Shown here: in pieces, positions 42,165-51,621 of the stretch
Numbering within the stretch: the stretch's first letter is position 1
Layout of the letters: the number at the start of each line of letters is the position of its first letter
Assembly (NCBI GenBank): GCA_021404685.1
Contig: QWHC01000012.1
Location: 1-64,000, forward strand
DNA length: 64,000 nucleotides
Direction of reading: 5' to 3'
From: Chloroflexi bacterium CFX4
Lineage (GTDB): Bacteria > Chloroflexota > Anaerolineae > Aggregatilineales > UBA2796
Notes under the pieces: generated by a model
Told to the model about the DNA's origin: nothing
Databases searched by the model: none
Seen by the model: the letters and a program-made list of their open reading frames with translations, nothing else
Position numbers and translations under genes: made by a program

Positions 42165-45100
42165 TTACCGACGGACGGGTGCAGCCGCTGTGATCTCGAA
42201 CAGCGCGCCATCGCTGCGCCCGTACACCTCTGGGAAGTAGAACGCCTCGCCCGTGCTTGGGATGACCTTAAACGACCCTGCCATGCCCGCCCGAATGGTG
42301 TAGCTAAAGCGGTAGCTGCCACGCGGCAGGTAGCTGGCATACAGCACTGTCCGATCATCCCGTAGCTCAACGTTGCTGAACCACCACCACCCAAAGCCAT
42401 CACTACGTGTATTCCAACGGGTGAGCGAAGGCTGCGCTCCGGGAAACTCTCGGCGGTTGGTGAGCAGGCGTGCATCTACCGACTCTGTGCCAGCAGGCAG
42501 CGGATCAGTGATGGCAATGTAGCGTACATCATTCCGCACGGTGATGTCGAGCGTGACACGGATCAGATCGCCTATTTGGGCAGATGTGATCGGCTTGCCG
42601 TCAGGATCATCGGCAAGGCTGTAGGTGCGCGTGATGGCAAAGCCACGATCCAGCGCCGAAACCTGATCAGCGGGCAGCGTGGCGCGCAGATACGCCGTGT
42701 AGTAGAGCGTGCCGCCGCCCTCCTCGCGCCCGATTTGCAGCCGATTCAGGTCGTTTGCCAGCAGGTCGGCAATGGCAAGTTCCATGCTCAGCGCCTCACG
42801 GATGTTTTGCGGCGTCGCCTGTCCATCCGCCACCAGATCAGCGCCGTTCAGGCGCAGCGTGAAGCCGTAGCGCGCCTTTAGCTCACCGCTTTGGGCAAGC
42901 CATTCGGCAAAGGCAAGCACTGCCCATGTTGTCTCTTGGGTCGTCTCCCAAGCGGCGGTGGTGCGGCGCATCATCAGCCAGCGCAGCACGTTCGGGATCA
43001 GTGGATGATCAGGTTTAAGGCGCGCCAATGCCAGCAGCACGATTGCCGTTGTGCGTGTATCGCTGCTCCAGCTAAAGTAATCGTCGGCACGTTCGCGCCA
43101 ACTTGCGCCGTTGGCGCTGATCTGCGCTTCACTCACGATCTCATCTAGCAGGCGCGGCACATAGGCAGCATCATCAGGTTTCAGGCTGTGGAAGGCAAGC
43201 GCCAGATACGCCTTTGCGTAGATCAGCAGGTTGTGGCGTTCCTCAAAAAGCGGCACGAGGTCGCTATAGCTGAGCGCACCGCGCTGCACCAACACATAGG
43301 CGGTGAAGGCAGCCTGCCCTTCCGAGAGCAAGCGCTTCTCGCGGAACATCCTGAGCAAGAACTCGCTCGCCTTAAGCATCACATCAGCACTGACGCTGAA
43401 GCCGACGCGCTCCGCCTCAATCATGCCGAGCAGCACATAAGCGGTCACTTGAGGATCGCTTCTATCACGGCGGAACCAGCCCCAACCGCCATCTGAGGAT
43501 TGCGCGGTATAGAGGCGCTGCATTGCCTGCGAAAGCTGATCTTCAAGGGCGCGCCGCAGCGCAGGGTCGTTCACGCCAAGCTGGCTGAGGGCGCGGTAAG
43601 TGGCAGCGTTAGGCAAGAAGCGGCTGACCGTCTGCTCAATGCACTCATGCGGAAAGCCTTCCAACACTTTGAGCGCGTCCAGCGCGGCGGCTGCCAATGA
43701 GCGATCAAGGCGCACGGTGAGCGTCCCCGTCGCACCGACATAGCGCGACGGAATGGCAATGCCTTCGGTCAGCGCGCCGCCTTCGCCGCCGATCATGCCG
43801 CCGGTAGCGGTCACCTCCGGCACGTAGTAGCGGCGGACAGGCAGCAAGCGTTCGCTGCCAAGCCCCACGGCAGGTTTAGCCGCATCGCTCAGTGTTTCGT
43901 CGCTGTTGATGGCGTAGAAGGTCAGGTCTACCCATTCCACGTCTTGGACGACGGCAGACCAGTTAAAGCGCGCCTGGCTGTTCGGCGCAACAACCGACTC
44001 TTGCTCCAGCGGCGTGCTGATCGTCAAGCCTGTTTGCTCAAGGCGCACGCGCACGCGCTGCGGCTGATCAGTGTTGTTGTTGACCACAGCGCCGATCACC
44101 AGTTCATCTTCGACGGTGAAGAAGCGCGGCGTCACCGGGCGAACGAGCAATGCTTTAGAGGTGATCAGATCATGCGTTGCCTGCCCAACCAACATGCGCG
44201 GATACGCTTCATCAGCGGCGCTGACGGCGCGCACATCCAGCCGCCAGGTGGTCAGGTTATCGGGTAGCGTTAGGCTGATCGTAGCGTAGCCTTCGGCATC
44301 GGTCACCACGCTGGGCTGCCAGAAGGCAGTGCTGAGGAAGTTAGCGCGCACTTCGATTACACCGCGCTCAAAAACGGGTCCGCCACCGCCACCGCCTTTG
44401 ATCACATTCAGAATTTCTTGTGTGCGCTGCTCCACGCTGTTGATCAGTGCGTTTGCCGTGCGGACGCTCAAGCGCTGTTCGCCGTAGAAGTAATCGAGCA
44501 GGTCAGGCGTATCTTCGGGCATCAGCGAGAGGACGGCGGCATCAATCAGGGCAGCGCTCAGCTCAGCGCGCACCGGCTTGCCGTTGTAGTCCGTCACACG
44601 GATGGTATAGCGAATTGGATCGCGTGGGCGGGCATCGGCAATGCTAGGCGTGATCTCGACGTTCAACTTGAGCTGATCGCGCTCGACAAAGATTGGGATC
44701 ATGCCCATGCGGAAGGCAGCCGTGAAGTTTGTCTCGTCCACACCTTTGCTCAGGGTGACCGAGACAAAGGCATTCGGCGCAAAATCGGCGGTGATGGGCA
44801 GCTTGTGAATATGGCTGCCGTTGATTGTGATGACTTCCGTGTGCAAGACGCCGCGCCGCTCAACGGTGATCAGCGCACGCGCTTCGCCCTGAAACGGATT
44901 GGCGATCAGGATTTCTGCCACATCGCCCACACTGTAGGAGTCCTTATCACGGCGCAGTTCAATGCGGTTGCTATTCTGCTGCCGCCAATTCACATAGCTG
45001 CTGCTGGCAATCCACACATAGGCAGAGGCTGTGATCTGGTTGCCGTTGGCATCGCGCCCTTCGGCATAAATCTTATAGACGCCGCCAACTTTGGGCGTGA

Positions 45101-48100
45101 AATCGAAGGTGGCTGTACCATCGGCGGCAGTGGTCAGGGCGCCTTTGCTCAGCAGCACTTCTTCCACCACGTTTTCCCAGACGGTGCGCCCTGTGCTAAT
45201 TTCAACGCTCTGTGTGCTGCGCCACACGCGCTGCATCACGCGCACATTCAGCGCAACCTCAGGCAGCGGCGTGCTTTTCCAGTCCACCGCGATCAGATGA
45301 GCGCGGTGCGGCGTCCCAGCCATGCTAACATAGCGCTCTGAGGCAACGCCGATATAGAAAGCGCCCTGATGCACAATAACCTGTGCGCGTGCGGCAACTT
45401 CCTGATCGCTGGCATCGCGCAGGCTTGCCTCAACCGTGCGGATGATGCTCTCGTTGCGGCGGTTGAGCGCGGATGGCACCTCAAAGCTGAACTTGCCCTT
45501 ATCATCGCTCACGCCCTGTCCAGAGACGCTGTTCGCCTGCCCATCCCGCGCCTGCTCACGGAAGCCTTCGTCATCAGCGCGGTCGCGGAAGCTGTAGCTG
45601 TAGGGCGTTTTGCCCGTGTAGCGGAAATAGTAGGGCGCGTCTACCGCAGTCCACTTGACAGCCGCCTTATCGGGCGCGCCGCCGAAGAAGTAGCCGCCTT
45701 GCAGAGTCATCTCGATCTTTTCACCGCGTGCGACTTCGGGCTTGGCGGTGGTCAGGCGCGCTTGAATTTCCGGTGTGCGGTATTCTGCCACGGCAAAGAG
45801 CAACCGATACGGGTAGCTATGCCAAGCTTGTGCCTTGTTTGGCACGGTAAGGCTGACCATATAGTTGCCGAGCGAAGTATCGCTGGCAAGGGTCAGGCTG
45901 CCGCTAAAAGCACCGAACTCGTTCACGGGCAGTTCTTCGGTATAGATTGCCTCATACTGCACCGAGCGAATCTCGACGCGCACACGCTCAATGCCTGCTA
46001 GGTTATAGTTCGCGCTCTCGCGCAGCACGCCGCGAAAATGCACAGTTTCGCCAGGGCGATACAACGGGCGATCCGAGTCAATATAGACCTCTAGCGGTAT
46101 CGGGTCAAAGTTTGCGTTCAGGTTGAAGTCGTGGGGCAAAATGCCGTCCGACCACACTGAATAGCCGACCCCGAATTCATCAGGCGCTTGTAGCACGGCA
46201 AAGATTTCTTCGTGCAGGTTTTTCAGCGGATAGCTTAGGCGGGCAACGCCTTGTTCATCACTGGTTGCCTCGCCGATCGGCGACCGTTCTTCGCCCGCGT
46301 AGAAGCGCACGCGTCGCTTTGCCAAGGGCGCACCGCTTTGCATATCGGTCACCCATGCCATAATCTCGTTCGGGCTGGTCTTGAGCAGCAGATTGGCAGT
46401 TGCCACGACCATCATGTGGTAAGCGGGCGTGGATGTGTAGGTGATCTGCGGCGAACTCAGCGCCAGCCAATAAGCGCCGGGCGGCAGCTTGCCATATTGA
46501 GTCAGTTGTTCACCTTCGGCAGGGCTGATGAAAGCGCGTGTGCGGTCACCTTCCGCGCCCCAACCGCTGAAAGCGCCATCTTCGCTCTGCAAACGCCACC
46601 ACACAAAGCGATCCGCGCACAAAGGCCCTTCCAGCACTTTTAGGCGCGTGCCATCTGGCACTTGGTGCGTGATGACGCTGTTCAAGCCGCCTACATTCCG
46701 CAGGCGGAACGGATCATCAGGCGTGTCCTTGCTCACAATAGCGGTCATGCCCACTTGCAGCCGAGAAGGTGCTGCCTCCACACACTGCACGTTGCCCGTC
46801 TGCCCAACTACTTCGCCATCCTGCGTAATTGCCAGCAGGTCATAGCGGACGACGTTGGGCGGATTATAGACGGTTGCCACCCACTGCCGCAGAAAATCCT
46901 CAGGGCGTGGCACAAAATTCTGGCGAAACTGCCACTGTGAAGGGCTGTTCAAGCGCAGCAGATCGGCTATTTGCAGCTTCCAGAGTTGCAGCTTGATCGC
47001 CTCGATGTTGCGGTGCGTCACATAGACGCGCACTGGCTCACTGTAGGCGCTGTACAGTCCATTCAGGCTGTTGGTTTGCAGCGAAAAGGACGGCGCAATA
47101 TCCGTCGTGAGGAACTGCACCAGCACCTTGTTACCTTCCAGCACGGTGTAGTAGCGATCATCAGGCGTCACAGTGGCAGGCGTGCCGTAAATATCGGTCA
47201 AGCCGTTCAGATCAAGGGTGACAGTGTAACGGGTGCCAGCCTGCATGACGAAATTATAGGTGTAGTTAAAGCCCGATTCGCCCGCCGATTCCCAAAATTG
47301 ATCCAGTGGTGGCTTAGGCGTGATGGTGATGCGCTCCCGAATTGCCTTGAAAGGTATAGGCGCTGTGAAACTGAAGCGCAAGCCGCTGCCCTGAGCGGGC
47401 GTGACTACGCTGCCGTTGACGGGTGTGAAGGCGGTAAGGCGGGGTGGGCTGATCACCTCGAAATAGGAGATGAAGTCTTCTTCGGTGGGCTTCTCCAACG
47501 CGCTGAGCGCACCTTTGGCAACCTGCACGCGGTAGATACCATCGTAGTCAAGGCGTGCGGCGGGCTGAAAGATGACTATGTTGTTATTCTGCCATTGGAA
47601 GGTGCCGCTGATAGGCAAGCCATCGGGACCAGTCAGCCGAAAGGCTGCCTCTACACTGGCACGGTTCATGGATTGGTTAAAGTTCAACACAATGCGTGTA
47701 GAGGGCAAAATGCCGTTCTGTTTGTCACGTGGCGTGACGTAGCGCACCGTTGGGGCTGCCGCTGCAAACGCCGTAAAGGTGATGCTGTGCGCCTCGCGCA
47801 GCATGTTGCCCTGCATATCGCGCAGTTCAGGGTCAAGGGAGAGGGTGTAGGTAGTGCCTTCAGTCAGTTGCGGATAGAAAGTGTAGATTGAGGTGCTAAC
47901 CCATTCGCCCCAGCCGCTTGGTTCAGGGTTAAGGCTGAATGGGCGCGGCAAACGCTGCATTTCCTCAGCAGTCATCAGCGGCACCACCGGACGGTTGAAG
48001 ATGACTGTAATCGGCGTCCACAGGTTGAGGTTTTGGTCACCGTTGGCGGGGATTAACTGCACCGCTTCAAAGAAGCCAGGCGTTTGCAGGGTCAGGCTGA

Positions 48101-48461
48101 AGGGCTGGCGCAGCGGCACACCTTCGGCACTGCGCGCTTGCTGATTGATGTGCAGGTGATAAGGCTCACCGCGAGCCAACGTTAACGGCGTATTCATCAC
48201 AAAACGAACAGTGCGCGCATCTTCCCAGTCAAGGCGTCCGCTAACAGGCGCGGTGAGAGCAGCCTCCAGCGAATCACGCGTCATTGGTTCACTGAACACA
48301 ATGCGGATAATGCCATTGTTCGGCAGCAGTTCGCCCTCAGCAGGAAACGTTTCGACCACATAGGGCGCGGTGCGATCCGTGCTGCCTTGAATGGGCGGCG
48401 GTGTGGCAAAGGCAGTCAGCAGCACGGCAAGAATCAGGATATAACGCAAAAAGCGCAGCAT
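42165..48461 (-). CDS. Alpha-2-macroglobulin family protein with SbsA-type Ig domains
   Basis: A 2098 aa exported protein, the largest in the window. A signal peptide or membrane helix (MLRFLRYILILAVLLTAFA) is followed by at least two SbsA/BIG-type Ig domains (segments like VVETFPAEGELLPNNGIIRIVFSEPM, cores FPAEGEL and IVFSEPM), then MG domains, a bait-like middle region with a glycine run near residue 1360, and the thioester domain. The thioester Cys-X-X-Gln is present as ECIEQ (Cys1607, Gln1610), so it can probably trap proteases covalently. GGAGGG lies 8 bases before the ATG. Bacterial relatives usually pair with penicillin-binding protein PbpC, which is not found here. Confidence 0.9.
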   Translation of the reverse strand: MLRFLRYILILAVLLTAFATPPPIQGSTDRTAPYVVETFPAEGELLPNNGIIRIVFSEPMTRDSLEAALTAPVSGRLDWEDARTVRFVMNTPLTLARGEPYHLHINQQARSAEGVPLRQPFSLTLQTPGFFEAVQLIPANGDQNLNLWTPITVIFNRPVVPLMTAEEMQRLPRPFSLNPEPSGWGEWVSTSIYTFYPQLTEGTTYTLSLDPELRDMQGNMLREAHSITFTAFAAAAPTVRYVTPRDKQNGILPSTRIVLNFNQSMNRASVEAAFRLTGPDGLPISGTFQWQNNNIVIFQPAARLDYDGIYRVQVAKGALSALEKPTEEDFISYFEVISPPRLTAFTPVNGSVVTPAQGSGLRFSFTAPIPFKAIRERITITPKPPLDQFWESAGESGFNYTYNFVMQAGTRYTVTLDLNGLTDIYGTPATVTPDDRYYTVLEGNKVLVQFLTTDIAPSFSLQTNSLNGLYSAYSEPVRVYVTHRNIEAIKLQLWKLQIADLLRLNSPSQWQFRQNFVPRPEDFLRQWVATVYNPPNVVRYDLLAITQDGEVVGQTGNVQCVEAAPSRLQVGMTAIVSKDTPDDPFRLRNVGGLNSVITHQVPDGTRLKVLEGPLCADRFVWWRLQSEDGAFSGWGAEGDRTRAFISPAEGEQLTQYGKLPPGAYWLALSSPQITYTSTPAYHMMVVATANLLLKTSPNEIMAWVTDMQSGAPLAKRRVRFYAGEERSPIGEATSDEQGVARLSYPLKNLHEEIFAVLQAPDEFGVGYSVWSDGILPHDFNLNANFDPIPLEVYIDSDRPLYRPGETVHFRGVLRESANYNLAGIERVRVEIRSVQYEAIYTEELPVNEFGAFSGSLTLASDTSLGNYMVSLTVPNKAQAWHSYPYRLLFAVAEYRTPEIQARLTTAKPEVARGEKIEMTLQGGYFFGGAPDKAAVKWTAVDAPYYFRYTGKTPYSYSFRDRADDEGFREQARDGQANSVSGQGVSDDKGKFSFEVPSALNRRNESIIRTVEASLRDASDQEVAARAQVIVHQGAFYIGVASERYVSMAGTPHRAHLIAVDWKSTPLPEVALNVRVMQRVWRSTQSVEISTGRTVWENVVEEVLLSKGALTTAADGTATFDFTPKVGGVYKIYAEGRDANGNQITASAYVWIASSSYVNWRQQNSNRIELRRDKDSYSVGDVAEILIANPFQGEARALITVERRGVLHTEVITINGSHIHKLPITADFAPNAFVSVTLSKGVDETNFTAAFRMGMIPIFVERDQLKLNVEITPSIADARPRDPIRYTIRVTDYNGKPVRAELSAALIDAAVLSLMPEDTPDLLDYFYGEQRLSVRTANALINSVEQRTQEILNVIKGGGGGGPVFERGVIEVRANFLSTAFWQPSVVTDAEGYATISLTLPDNLTTWRLDVRAVSAADEAYPRMLVGQATHDLITSKALLVRPVTPRFFTVEDELVIGAVVNNNTDQPQRVRVRLEQTGLTISTPLEQESVVAPNSQARFNWSAVVQDVEWVDLTFYAINSDETLSDAAKPAVGLGSERLLPVRRYYVPEVTATGGMIGGEGGALTEGIAIPSRYVGATGTLTVRLDRSLAAAALDALKVLEGFPHECIEQTVSRFLPNAATYRALSQLGVNDPALRRALEDQLSQAMQRLYTAQSSDGGWGWFRRDRSDPQVTAYVLLGMIEAERVGFSVSADVMLKASEFLLRMFREKRLLSEGQAAFTAYVLVQRGALSYSDLVPLFEERHNLLIYAKAYLALAFHSLKPDDAAYVPRLLDEIVSEAQISANGASWRERADDYFSWSSDTRTTAIVLLALARLKPDHPLIPNVLRWLMMRRTTAAWETTQETTWAVLAFAEWLAQSGELKARYGFTLRLNGADLVADGQATPQNIREALSMELAIADLLANDLNRLQIGREEGGGTLYYTAYLRATLPADQVSALDRGFAITRTYSLADDPDGKPITSAQIGDLIRVTLDITVRNDVRYIAITDPLPAGTESVDARLLTNRREFPGAQPSLTRWNTRSDGFGWWWFSNVELRDDRTVLYASYLPRGSYRFSYTIRAGMAGSFKVIPSTGEAFYFPEVYGRSDGALFEITAAAPVRR

Positions 48462-48499
48462 AGGCTAAACCCTCCACATTGGCAAGACACTTTGCCCGG

Positions 48500-48527
48500 A
48501 GTGTAACGCGTTGCAAGGTTGCTGCAA
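48500..48527 (-). promoter_or_regulatory. Possible promoter of the macroglobulin gene
   Basis: On the minus strand TTGCAG (48527-48522), 16 bases, then TACACT (48505-48500). The leader to the ATG at 48461 is about 32 nt. Confidence 0.45.
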
Positions 48528-48694
48528 ACAACGGCTTGCCTACGCCTGCCCTGTTTTCGCTTGATAGACATTGCCGCGCCTATCGCAAGCGCCTAGCAAA
48601 TCACCACCCTCATTGCGCTGCTATTGGGAGCGCTGCCCAAAGCATGGTAGAGTTAACGTAAACACTTATGCTTATAGTCTGAGGTTCACGCCCC

Positions 48695-49096
48695 ATGACG
48701 CACCTTTTGCGCGCAGCCCTTCTGATCCTGTGCGCGCTGATTCTAGCAAGTTGCCGACAATCTGCCCAGCCGATGCCTACCCCTGATCCTGACATCCAAC
48801 TTGAGTGGTTGCCTGCCGATAAGCCTTTTCGCGTCGGCTTAGACGCCCTGATCTTCAGCCTGAAAAACGCCCGATCTGAGCCAATTCGCGGCGCGCTGAT
48901 CGAGGTGCGCGGCGATATGAACCATGCCGGTATGGTGCCGGTAAACGGCATGGCGGAAGGCGGCACCGATGATGGACGTTACGTTGTGCCGTTCGAATGG
49001 ACAATGGGCGGCGATTGGATTTTGACGGTGCGCGCCACCTTGCCGGATGGACGCAGCACACAGCGCCGCTATGAGGTACAGGTGCGTGCCCAATGA
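48695..49096 (+). CDS. YtkA/FixH-like lipoprotein
   Basis: A 133 aa exported lipoprotein. The lipobox ILASC places the lipidated Cys at residue 20. The rest is a single Ig-like beta domain of the YtkA/FixH type: VGLDALIFSLKNARSEPIRGALIEVRGDMNHAGMVPV (core VRGDMNHAGMVPV with the Met/His pair) and WTMGGDWILTVRATLPDG. Such domains accompany membrane iron-sulfur proteins and copper or cytochrome oxidase assembly, and the Met-His cluster could bind copper. It overlaps the next gene by ATGA, so the two are translationally coupled. Confidence 0.8.
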   Translation: MTHLLRAALLILCALILASCRQSAQPMPTPDPDIQLEWLPADKPFRVGLDALIFSLKNARSEPIRGALIEVRGDMNHAGMVPVNGMAEGGTDDGRYVVPFEWTMGGDWILTVRATLPDGRSTQRRYEVQVRAQ

Positions 49097-50598
49097 GCCG
49101 CCACACACCACTTTATCAGCCGCCGCTGGATGCCCTGCGCGCCCCGCTAATCGGGCGCTTGCTTAAGAGGCGGCACGGACGTTTGCTCTTGCAAATCCCG
49201 CTGTTCCTTGCGGCAGTTTTGCTCACCTATGACGGCTTCACCGGCGAACAGATCGCCTCTCGCAATTTGGCAACGGTTGGCGCGTGGGTGCATTATCGCG
49301 GCTTGGTGATCCTCGCCCTGCTGCTGGCGGGCAACCTGTTTTGCATGGGCTGCCCGTTCACGCTGCCGCGCACGCTTGCCAAGCGTTTGGCAGGCAGCGG
49401 CAAACGCTTTCCACGCTTGCTGCGGAACAAATGGCTTGCCATTGGCGGCTTGTTCCTGATCTTCTGGCTGTATGAAGTGACCGATATGTGGGCGAGTCCA
49501 CTGCTGACGGCGTGGCTGATCGTCGCCTATTTTGCGGCATCCTTCGTCTTGGAGCTTATCTTCACGGAATCGCCCTTTTGCAAATATATTTGCCCGTTGG
49601 GCGCCTTCAACTTTGCCTACAGCACGCTCTCGCCGCTGCAAATTGGCGTGCGCAATGCGAAGACGTGCCAAACGTGCGTGGGCAAAGAATGCATCAACGG
49701 CAGCTACAGCGCGCAGCCCGTCATTTTGCCTGCCCAGATCAGTGAGCGTCCGCCCATCCAGCATGATCGGCGTGGTGTGCTTGGCTGCGGCACACTGCTG
49801 TATGCACCACAGATCAAAAGCAACATGGATTGCACCTTCTGCCTTGACTGCGTGCGTGCCTGCCCACACGACAACGTAATTTTGGGCGTGCGCTCGCCTG
49901 CCCGTGAGCTGCGCCAGCCGCACACCCTGCCCAAACGTTGGGACGTGAACTTTTTGCTGGTGGCGTTGGCATTCATGGGCATTGTGAACGCCTTCGGCAT
50001 GGTGCCGCCCGTCTATGCCCTGCTACGCGATTTGGCGTTAGCGCTTGGCACAAACGCCGAATGGTTGCTACTGCTGATCGTGTTCTTTGTCGGCAGCCTC
50101 GCCTTGCCTGCGCTGCTCAGCATTGGCGCGGCGTGGTTGGCAAACCTACTAGCGGGCAAACAGCAGCGTCCGCACCTGCTGCGCCACACCTTCGCTGCCT
50201 TTGCGCCTGCCTTCGTGCCGATTGGTGCAGGCATCTGGGCAGCGCACTACGGCTTTCACTTCATCATTGGCGCGCTGACGATCATCCCCGTCCTTCACAA
50301 CTTCTTGCTGGATCATGGCATTGGGCTGTTCGGCACACAGGTCAATTGGCAGCTTGGCGGCGTTGCCAATGCGGAACAGTTCGCCATTGTTCAGGTGATC
50401 TTGCTGATCGGCGGCTACTTTGCCAGCATGATGCTGGCGCGGCGCATCGCCGTGCGTGAGTATGGCGTGGCGCGCTCACAATTGGCGTTTCTGCCCTATG
50501 CGCTGCTCTTTTTGGCGCTGCTCTTGGCTGCCTTTTTCATCTTCAGCCAGCCGATGGAAATGCGCGGCACGGCTGAGCTAGATGGCTTGTTTCACTGA
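49093..50598 (+). CDS. Membrane iron-sulfur protein of the FixG/NapH/NosR type
   Basis: A 501 aa polytopic membrane protein with several Cys groups. An N-terminal CMGCP sits on a membrane helix, followed by CKYICPLGAFN, CQTCVGKEC and a ferredoxin-like CTFCLDCVRACPHDN. This arrangement of membrane helices plus a polyferredoxin segment is typical of FixG (CcoG), NapH and NosR-like proteins that pass electrons to periplasmic enzymes. The C-terminal half has about six further helices. It is co-translated with the YtkA/FixH-like lipoprotein, which points to metal or cytochrome assembly or an electron-transfer chain. The end overlaps the convergent xdhC-like gene by 7 bases. Confidence 0.82.
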   Translation: MSRHTPLYQPPLDALRAPLIGRLLKRRHGRLLLQIPLFLAAVLLTYDGFTGEQIASRNLATVGAWVHYRGLVILALLLAGNLFCMGCPFTLPRTLAKRLAGSGKRFPRLLRNKWLAIGGLFLIFWLYEVTDMWASPLLTAWLIVAYFAASFVLELIFTESPFCKYICPLGAFNFAYSTLSPLQIGVRNAKTCQTCVGKECINGSYSAQPVILPAQISERPPIQHDRRGVLGCGTLLYAPQIKSNMDCTFCLDCVRACPHDNVILGVRSPARELRQPHTLPKRWDVNFLLVALAFMGIVNAFGMVPPVYALLRDLALALGTNAEWLLLLIVFFVGSLALPALLSIGAAWLANLLAGKQQRPHLLRHTFAAFAPAFVPIGAGIWAAHYGFHFIIGALTIIPVLHNFLLDHGIGLFGTQVNWQLGGVANAEQFAIVQVILLIGGYFASMMLARRIAVREYGVARSQLAFLPYALLFLALLLAAFFIFSQPMEMRGTAELDGLFH

Positions 50599-51419
50599 GC
50601 ATCCGCTTGTTGTGGCGTGCCGATCCACTGCATCGGCTTACCATCGCCGCCGCGCCGCAGCATGACGATTTCCGCCATAATGCTCAGGGCAATCTCTTGC
50701 GGCGTCTCAGCGTTTAGCTCCAAGCCAATTGGCGCACGCACGCGGGCAAGCTGCTCACGGCTGACGCCGCGTTCTTCCAACGCCTTCACGGTCAGCGCCC
50801 AACGGCGGCGGCTGCCGATCAAGCCGATGTAGGGAATGGGCGCGCTGAGCAGCGTTGGGAAAAGCTGTTCATCCACGGGCAAGCCGCGTGTGACGGCAGC
50901 CACGTAGGTTTGCGGCGTGAGTGGAATGCGTGCCGCGACCTCACTCGGCGGCGCAACAATGTAGCCGTGCATGTTTGGAATATGCTCAGGGCTGCACAAC
51001 TCAGCACGATCATCGCTGACCAGCACGCGGAAGCCAAGCCATTTACCCAGCTCTGCCAGCGCCTTGCCCACATGCCCACAGCCGATCACGACCAACGTCG
51101 GCAGCACGCCGTAAGGCTCTACGAAAATATCCGCGCTGCCGCCGCACACGCCCGGATCGCCATCGCGCAGATCGTTGAGCGTGTAGCTGACCATGCGCGG
51201 CTGCCCATCGGCAAGTGCCGCCAAGCCATCCTGAATAACACGCCCTTCCATCGCACCGCCGCCAACCGTCCCCATAATTTTCCCATCGCTGTAGATGAGC
51301 ATTTTGCTGCCGGCGTGGCGCGGCATCGAACCATGTGTGCGAATAACGGTTGCCAGTGCGACGGCGTTGCCGCTTTGCTGTGCCTGATAAAGTGCTTCGA
51401 GTACGTTTTGTTCGTCCAT
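50592..51419 (-). CDS. XdhC/CoxI-family molybdenum hydroxylase accessory protein
   Basis: A 275 aa maturation factor for xanthine dehydrogenase-type enzymes. The N-terminal XdhC domain has ALATVIRTHGSMPRHAGSKML and GTVGGGAMEG, with a Cys in PGVCGGS; the C-terminal Rossmann domain has LVVIGCGHVGKALAELG. It inserts or protects the molybdenum cofactor before it is placed in the enzyme. The hydroxylase subunits are not in the window. Together with SsnA and the PucR regulator it hints at purine use, although the three are not in one operon. It stands alone on this strand. Confidence 0.9.
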   Translation of the reverse strand: MDEQNVLEALYQAQQSGNAVALATVIRTHGSMPRHAGSKMLIYSDGKIMGTVGGGAMEGRVIQDGLAALADGQPRMVSYTLNDLRDGDPGVCGGSADIFVEPYGVLPTLVVIGCGHVGKALAELGKWLGFRVLVSDDRAELCSPEHIPNMHGYIVAPPSEVAARIPLTPQTYVAAVTRGLPVDEQLFPTLLSAPIPYIGLIGSRRRWALTVKALEERGVSREQLARVRAPIGLELNAETPQEIALSIMAEIVMLRRGGDGKPMQWIGTPQQADAQ

Positions 51420-51621
51420 AAAGGGCTGCCCTGCTTGAAGGCGGTTAATTGAGGGTAATTTTAGGGCATCAGGACGGAAAGCACAAAGCGCCAGTGATCT
51501 CCGAAGTATTTCACCGCAGAGATTTCATCTGCCCTTTGAGGTTTGCTTAACGACCCACGCGAAAAAGCGCCACGATGGTGTTACAATGATAGAGATTTTC
51601 TGATTGTAAGGGAAAATTAAA

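Noticed and set aside
43500..47891. Long open frames on the plus strand beneath the macroglobulin gene, for example 44418-45341 and 46971-47891.
   Set aside because: They are antisense shadows of a clearly coding gene with strong GC third-position bias. They have no ribosome sites or recognisable domains.
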